Assembly (NCBI GenBank): GCA_023410875.1
Contig: JAEYPH010000003.1
Span: 1 to 35,226 of the forward strand
Reading direction: 5' to 3'
DNA from: Bacillota bacterium
GTDB lineage: Bacteria; Bacillota; Clostridia; Christensenellales; UMGS416
DNA length: 35,226 nucleotides
A program made the position numbers and the translations under genes. Shown piece after piece: positions 31,572 to 35,226 of the stretch (its first letter is position 1; each line of letters begins with the position of its first letter). Under the pieces are notes generated by a model that worked only from the letters and a program-made list of their open reading frames with translations, did not search any database and had not been told where the DNA came from.

Positions 31572-32603
31572 TCACTGCGCGGCGCAATGCTCCCGCAGGG
31601 CCAGCACATGCTCCGCTGGCGTGTCATAGGGCAGCACGCCGGTGCCCAGCACAAACCCCGGATATCCATCGGCCAACCGGATCACATGATCCGCCTTTTC
31701 CAGAATCGCGGGCACCGGGCCGGCGGCCACCAGCTTGGGGTCGATGTTGCCGCGCAGCAGCAGCTTTCTGCGCCGCGCGGCCTCCACATACAAGGGAAGG
31801 TCCGCGTTGTAATCGGCGATGGCCATGCCGGTACCGGTGGAAAGAATGTCTTCCAGCAGTGCGGCGGTATTGCCGCCGATGACCAGCGTCGGGGCCTTCC
31901 CGCCGGCCCCGCACACGCAATTGATAACCAGCTTCTCCCAGGGTGCGGCAAAGCGGCGATACAGCGCTGGCGTGAGCAGCGGCGGCGCTGCCCAGGATTC
32001 AAACACCGTAACGCCCAGGCCGGCCCGGACGATGGCCCCACACCAATCCATCAGAAAGGCCGAAGCCCTGTGCAGCAGGGCTTCGGCCGCTTCGGGTTCG
32101 CCGATGCAGCACAGGATGAAGTCCTCAAACCCCATCCACTCGCAGCACACCGAAAACGGACCGGATACGCCGATGCCCACCGGCACCTCGCCGCCGATCT
32201 CCCGCTTCACCTGGCTGGCCGCCCGCAGCAACAGGGATAGCCTCCCTTTTTCCAGCGCGCCATCGGCGGCCCGGTCCAGAGCGCCGATGCATTCCTCCGG
32301 TTCCATGCCGGCGGCTGGGCGGCTGATGATGCCGGGAATGCTGGTGTCGTCATAGAACCGCACCTCACACCCCAGGGCCTCGGCCTCGGTGTTGTACACG
32401 TCGATGCCGACGGTCACAGCATCGTGCCCATAGCACCGCCAAGCCTGCACATGGGCCTGAGCCATCAGCTCCGCGTCCCGCGCGGCGGCGCTGGGCGATA
32501 CGCCGATGACCGCAGCCGCGTGCTCCAGTATTGTGGGCAGAAAGGGGATGCGGTCCGGCTTTTCGCCCATGCGGGCCGCCTGCATGCGTTCAAACGAATT
32601 CAT
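31572..32603 (-). CDS. Uroporphyrinogen-decarboxylase-family (MtaA/MtbA-like) protein
   Basis: A 343-residue TIM-barrel protein of the UroD superfamily, nearer to the corrinoid methyltransferase branch (MtaA/MtbA, demethylation of methylated compounds) than to heme HemE. Supporting segments: N-terminal MNSFERMQAARMGEKPDRIPFLP and IGVSGPFSVCCEWMGFEDF, then EILSTG-like LLEDILSTGTGM and LRGNIDPKLVAAGP. The place where methyltransferases carry zinc ligands as HxCGN reads VIGGN here, so zinc binding by that motif seems lost, although NCVCG lies 14 residues earlier. No corrinoid protein gene is nearby. The start ATG ending at 32603 has AGAAGG upstream. It lies 67 bases after gltX and may share its mRNA. 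Confidence 0.8.
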   Translation of the reverse strand: MNSFERMQAARMGEKPDRIPFLPTILEHAAAVIGVSPSAAARDAELMAQAHVQAWRCYGHDAVTVGIDVYNTEAEALGCEVRFYDDTSIPGIISRPAAGMEPEECIGALDRAADGALEKGRLSLLLRAASQVKREIGGEVPVGIGVSGPFSVCCEWMGFEDFILCCIGEPEAAEALLHRASAFLMDWCGAIVRAGLGVTVFESWAAPPLLTPALYRRFAAPWEKLVINCVCGAGGKAPTLVIGGNTAALLEDILSTGTGMAIADYNADLPLYVEAARRRKLLLRGNIDPKLVAAGPVPAILEKADHVIRLADGYPGFVLGTGVLPYDTPAEHVLALREHCAAQ

Positions 32604-32670
32604 AGACACCTTCTCTTTGAAAGGTTGATGCGCCAGGGTTTGCTGTCATTCAGCGAACCCCATGTTGCTA

Positions 32671-34344
32671 TTACGTTGTTCCCGCGTTTTCTCCTTGCCG
32701 ATCCATCAAAAGACCCCGTATCAACCGATTTTTTACCCGCTTTTTACCCATTGTCTGCATGATATCATACAGGTCCGGTGTATGGGTTCGACCGGTCAGC
32801 GCCAGCCGGATGACGGCCGCGGCGTCGGCCAGCGTGCCGGCATGGCCGCCGGGATTGATGGCATAGTCCTTCTTGTCACCGGCATATCCCGCTTTGACGG
32901 CCACAGACTTCAGATGGTCGTACCACGCTTCCTTGGGCAGTAAGGCATCATATTCAACCGCGTACATCCTCAAAAAGGCAGCCTCACGGGAATCGCCGGG
33001 GAGCGTGGGCGTTTGAGCTTCAAAAAACTCATCCCAGAAATAGCCGAACAGCCCGCGGACCTCCGCCCATCGGGAGATGTCCTTGCGCGGCTTGGCAATC
33101 CCCCGGCCAATGCCCAGCACCGCCAGCGCGTAGGGCCGGTCGCGCTGCAGCGCTGCGTGCAGAGCGGGGTCGAATTCCCCGGCCCACACCAGCAGCTCGC
33201 GCAAAACCGTTTCGGCATCCATCGCGGCGATGACGTCCTTGGCGATGTCCCGCAGCTTCTCCCCGTCAAAGACCGGCCCGCTGACGCCCAGATTGTTCAG
33301 GTCGATGGCGTAGGTCTCCAGCGGCAGCGCCGGGTTGGCCCGCCGCCAGTCCTCATAGGCCGAGTTGATGAGGCGCATGTAGTACTCCCGCAAGGCCAGC
33401 GGCGGCACACCCTGCACCCGGTAGTAGGACGCATGACCGTCGGCATCCCGGCGCTTGCTGTACTTGCGTTTGGTCGCTCCCTCCTTCTTCATGATGGGCG
33501 CCAGGTGCCCATAAACCGGCGGCTGCTGCCCCAGCGCCTCGAAGAGCTGGCGGTGGATGGGATAGGAGGAAAGCCACTCGTCCCCACGCACCACATGGGT
33601 CGTGTGCATCAGCGTGTCATCCACTGCGTGGGCGAAGTGGTACGTGGGCACGCCGTCGGCCTTAAGAATAACGATATCCTGCACATTCTCCGGCATGGAG
33701 ACCTCTCTCTTGAAAAGATCGTCAAAGGACACCCGCCGCCCGGGCTGTCCGGGGGACCGGAAACGCAGTACAAACCGCTTGCCGGCTTCGATCTCCCGCC
33801 TCACATCGACAAACGTCATCTGCCGATGGACCGCCCACGGACCGTAATATCCGATGTCCGCACCCAGCCGCTTTTGCGCCGCCCGCATTTGGCTTAAGGC
33901 CTCCTCGCCACAAAAGCACGGATAGGCCTTTCCCTCCTCCACCAAACGCTTTGCGAAAGCTCGATAGATCTCCACCCGTTGGCTTTGGACATAGGGTCCA
34001 TATTCGCCGAACTCCACGCCATCAGCGAAAAAGCCCTCCTCATAGTCAATGCCGAACTGCCGCAGCTCCCTTGGAAGTCGGTCCCGGGCACCTCTTACCT
34101 CGCGCTTTTGGTCCGTGTCGTCCAAGCGCACATAGAACTCGCCTCCCGACTGCCTGGCCAGCCGGTACTTCAGAAAGGCGTCATATAGCGTGCCGACATT
34201 GAGCTCCCCCGTGGGGCTGGGCGCCATCCGTGTGACCATGACTCCGGCGGGCAAACACCTTGGTGGGTAGCGGGCGATGATTTCTTCAACAGTCACTTCT
34301 GTATCCGGAAACAGCAGGTCTGCCAGTTGCGCGTTGGGTGTCAT
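32671..34344 (-). CDS. gltX: Glutamyl-tRNA synthetase, with altered HIGH motif
   Basis: A 557-residue class I synthetase that should charge tRNA-Glu. It belongs to the longer clostridial GluRS type with an N-terminal LADLLFPDTEVTVEEI and YPPRCLPAG extension before VTRMAPSPTGELNVGT. In that motif the conserved HIGH-type His-Ile (HIGG/HIGN in relatives) reads Asn49-Val50-Gly51-Thr52. The second signature is KRKYSKRRD, near the usual KLSKRKD. The rest of the core (YVRLDDTDQKRE, GKAYPCFC, THVVRGDEWLSSYPIH) is well kept. It starts with GGGAGGGG before the ATG ending at 34344 and is controlled by a T-box leader. It may be the sole GluRS or a second, specialised copy. Confidence 0.93.
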   Translation of the reverse strand: MTPNAQLADLLFPDTEVTVEEIIARYPPRCLPAGVMVTRMAPSPTGELNVGTLYDAFLKYRLARQSGGEFYVRLDDTDQKREVRGARDRLPRELRQFGIDYEEGFFADGVEFGEYGPYVQSQRVEIYRAFAKRLVEEGKAYPCFCGEEALSQMRAAQKRLGADIGYYGPWAVHRQMTFVDVRREIEAGKRFVLRFRSPGQPGRRVSFDDLFKREVSMPENVQDIVILKADGVPTYHFAHAVDDTLMHTTHVVRGDEWLSSYPIHRQLFEALGQQPPVYGHLAPIMKKEGATKRKYSKRRDADGHASYYRVQGVPPLALREYYMRLINSAYEDWRRANPALPLETYAIDLNNLGVSGPVFDGEKLRDIAKDVIAAMDAETVLRELLVWAGEFDPALHAALQRDRPYALAVLGIGRGIAKPRKDISRWAEVRGLFGYFWDEFFEAQTPTLPGDSREAAFLRMYAVEYDALLPKEAWYDHLKSVAVKAGYAGDKKDYAINPGGHAGTLADAAAVIRLALTGRTHTPDLYDIMQTMGKKRVKNRLIRGLLMDRQGENAGTT

Positions 34345-34360
34345 AATCTTCCCCTCCCAA

Positions 34361-34399
34361 TAAAAAATAGCCCTTCGTCCTATGAAAGGACGAAAGGCT
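34361..34399 (-). terminator. T-box terminator of the gltX leader
   Basis: A 12-bp stem with one G-T pair and a 7-nt loop followed by six T residues on the minus strand. Its 5' arm follows the T-box motif by a few bases, as required for competing antiterminator pairing; the gltX ribosome site starts about 10 bases later. Confidence 0.9.
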
Positions 34400-34622
34400 A
34401 AGCTTTCGCGGTACCACCTGACTTGATTGCAGCGCAATCCACTCATGGGCATCCAACAATGCCCTTCCCCTGTATCGCGAGGACACGGAAGGTTGGCAGA
34501 CGCTTCCCCTTCTGCTCCGGCTCCTCGTTCAACGGCATCCATTGCCCGCTTCCACCTTGCCGGGCTCTCTGTGAACTTCCAACCGTCTACTCGCTTCCAT
34601 CATCGCGTTGGATATGAAATTA
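34361..34622 (-). ncRNA. T-box riboswitch leader of gltX, likely glutamate-specific
   Basis: Minus strand: the near-universal T-box sequence AGGTGGTACCGCG (34407-34419) is followed by a terminator stem AGCCTTTCGTCC / GGACGAAGGGCT (34369-34399) and ATTTTTTATT. Upstream, a purine-rich, highly structured 200-nt region forms the stem I part. GAA (34528-34530) with neighbouring GAG codons offers a glutamate specifier. Uncharged tRNA-Glu would open the terminator and let gltX be read. Confidence 0.9.
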
Positions 34623-34627
34623 AGCCT

Positions 34628-34655
34628 ATTATAGCAGGCATGCTCTTTGTGTCAA
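34628..34655 (-). promoter_or_regulatory. Sigma-A promoter of the T-box/gltX transcript
   Basis: Minus strand: perfect -35 TTGACA (34650-34655) and perfect -10 TATAAT (34628-34633) with a 16-bp spacer. The start is predicted near 34621. Confidence 0.88.
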
Positions 34656-34703
34656 GATGCGGGGAAAGGATTTCGCGCCCTACGTTGCGCCTTGCGCAAC
34701 TAT

Positions 34704-34747
34704 CGGCTTGCTGTCACATCGGCTAAAGCCGACGTTGCCGCAAGCCG
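34704..34747 (+). repeat. Nested hairpin unit 1 within family A copy 4
   Basis: Outer stem CGGCTTGC/GCAAGCCG and inner stem TCGGC/GCCGA with loop TAAA. About 50 bases including GGGGCA downstream are nearly identical to unit 2. Confidence 0.75.
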
Positions 34748-34867
34748 GGGCAATGCCACTGGGCGCTTCTTGCGCACCATCTCGCCGGCATCCAGCCGGC
34801 TGAAGCGGCAGAGCCGCTTCCGATGGTGCTGGGCTACGGCGCCCTATGCTGCACTGCGTGCAGCATA

Positions 34868-34909
34868 GCCTTGCTCTCACATCGGCTAAAGCCGACGTTG
34901 CTGCAAGGC
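34868..34909 (+). repeat. Nested hairpin unit 2 within family A copy 4
   Basis: Outer stem GCCTTGC/GCAAGGC and the same inner TCGGC/GCCGA with loop TAAA. Compared with unit 1, one G-C pair of the outer stem became C-G on both sides, so pairing is kept. Confidence 0.75.
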
Positions 34910-35030
34910 GGGGCAGTGCATCCTGCGCCAGGGCCAAAGGGCTCCGATCGCCTTTTGGAAACCTTCGGCACCCATCTTAGAACAATTACCTTGATGTGAG
35001 AAAACCATGTCGCGTTTCATCGCAAGCCTG

Positions 35031-35059
35031 TGTAGGGCAAGGGCTTGCCCTTGCCGCCC
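35031..35059 (+). repeat. Dispersed repeat family B, copy 2
   Basis: TGTAGGGCAAGGGC and TTGCCCTTGCCGCC give a perfect 9-bp inverted repeat (GGCAAGGGC/GCCCTTGCC) around TT. Matches 17445-17476 closely. Confidence 0.65.
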
Positions 35060-35133
35060 ATGCCGTTCACCGCCTGCCCGCAGGCGTCCGTCGTTTCCTA
35101 TTCAATGAGAATGGGTAAACAAAGACGAGAGAA

Positions 35134-35159
35134 GGTCCGGCGACAATTATCGCCGGACC
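35134..35159. repeat. Stem-loop repeat family C, copy 2 (inverted)
   Basis: Perfect 10-bp stem GGTCCGGCGA/TCGCCGGACC with loop CAATTA. Read on the minus strand the core equals that at 4345-4376, with changed outer pairs that still match. Confidence 0.7.
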
Positions 35160-35226
35160 GAATACTGACCAGTATGCAAGTCGTCCAATTCGTCGTCGAC
35201 GCAAAAGCGTGGTCGGCGCAAGGCGT

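Larger units (their letters stand above)
34670..34975 (+). repeat. Dispersed stem-loop repeat family A, copy 4, with a 240-base multi-hairpin expansion
   Basis: It starts like the other copies (ATTTCGCGCCC) and ends like them (CCAAAGGGC, GCC with TTTTGG, GGAAACCTTCGGCACCCAT, hairpin 2 slightly degraded), but the small loop of hairpin 1 is replaced by about 240 bases. These hold GTTGCGC/GCGCAAC (34684-34700), a nested unit at 34704-34747, GCACCATC/GATGGTGC (34774-34781 / 34822-34829) closing inner stems AAGCGGC/GCCGCTT, an 11-bp stem around TATGCTGCAC/GTGCAGCATA (34845-34867), and a second nested unit at 34868-34909. No open frame here looks coded. Confidence 0.8.
34976..35226. other. Gene-free right end
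   Basis: Besides the family B and C stem-loops I see no gene, promoter or ribosome site. Short inverted repeats such as TACTG/CAGTA (35164-35175) occur. The sequence stops before any following gene. Confidence 0.5.

Noticed and set aside
34680..34937. Minus-strand frame of 85 codons in the right-hand hairpin region
   Set aside because: It is made by the repeats themselves; the stem arms explain its sequence.
34670..35160. CRISPR array
   Set aside because: The repeated units are few, unevenly spaced and self-complementary hairpins, with no regular repeat-spacer pattern and no cas genes.

Overview
The window looks like chromosomal DNA from a GC-rich, spore-forming member of the Firmicutes, most likely a clostridial plant-polysaccharide user from a gut, rumen or similar habitat. 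Evidence: the order rpmG-secE-nusG-rplK-rplA, a complete sporulation sigma factor (sigG) behind a sigma-F/G type promoter, a T-box leader on an aminoacyl-tRNA synthetase, vegetative TTGACA/TATAAT promoters, strong Shine-Dalgarno sites, and an LplB/YtcP-type carbohydrate ABC transporter next to glycoside hydrolases. This placement is inferred, not proven.

Layout. (1) 1-4256, minus strand: the translation/secretion block, with rpmG-secE-nusG-rplK-rplA from one promoter, and tRNA-Gly(CCC)-tuf from another with a strong terminator. (2) 4345-8694: hairpin, sigG (minus), then on the plus strand a metallo-beta-lactamase-fold hydrolase, an L,D-transpeptidase lipoprotein and a small duplicated-domain protein. 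(3) 8774-13503, minus: a ROK-regulated operon for heptose-phosphate chemistry (HAD phosphatase, an unassigned conserved protein, PfkB kinase, GmhA-like isomerase). (4) 13712-17298, plus: an orphan solute-binding lipoprotein and a large putative glycosidase. (5) 17609-20604, minus: two overlapping short MutS-family ATPases. (6) 20839-27306: a LacI regulator divergent from two permeases, a binding protein and a GH28-like beta-helix enzyme. (7) 27544-31562: GH51 arabinofuranosidase with a nitroreductase (minus), then a PadR-DUF4180 fusion regulator with an alpha/beta hydrolase (plus). (8) 31572-34655, minus: a UroD-family protein and a glutamyl-tRNA synthetase behind a T-box leader. (9) 34670-35226: a gene-free, hairpin-rich tail.

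How parts work together. Region 6 is a classical sugar-uptake and degradation unit: the LacI protein probably binds an operator over the start site of the transporter promoter, the binding protein and permeases import an oligosaccharide (no ATPase is present, so a shared MsmX-like one is likely), and the GH28-like enzyme releases it; GH51 across the shared terminator would process arabinose-containing side chains. Region 3 could convert sedoheptulose-7-phosphate to heptose-1-phosphate, but no nucleotidyltransferase is present.

The most unusual features are: a family of dispersed intergenic stem-loop repeats (four copies), one of which carries about 240 extra bases of nested hairpins with a compensatory base-pair change between two internal units; the overlapping MutS-like pair with different Walker B motifs; a T-box-controlled GluRS whose HIGH motif reads NVGT; the heptose operon with an unassigned protein; and the PadR-DUF4180 fusion.
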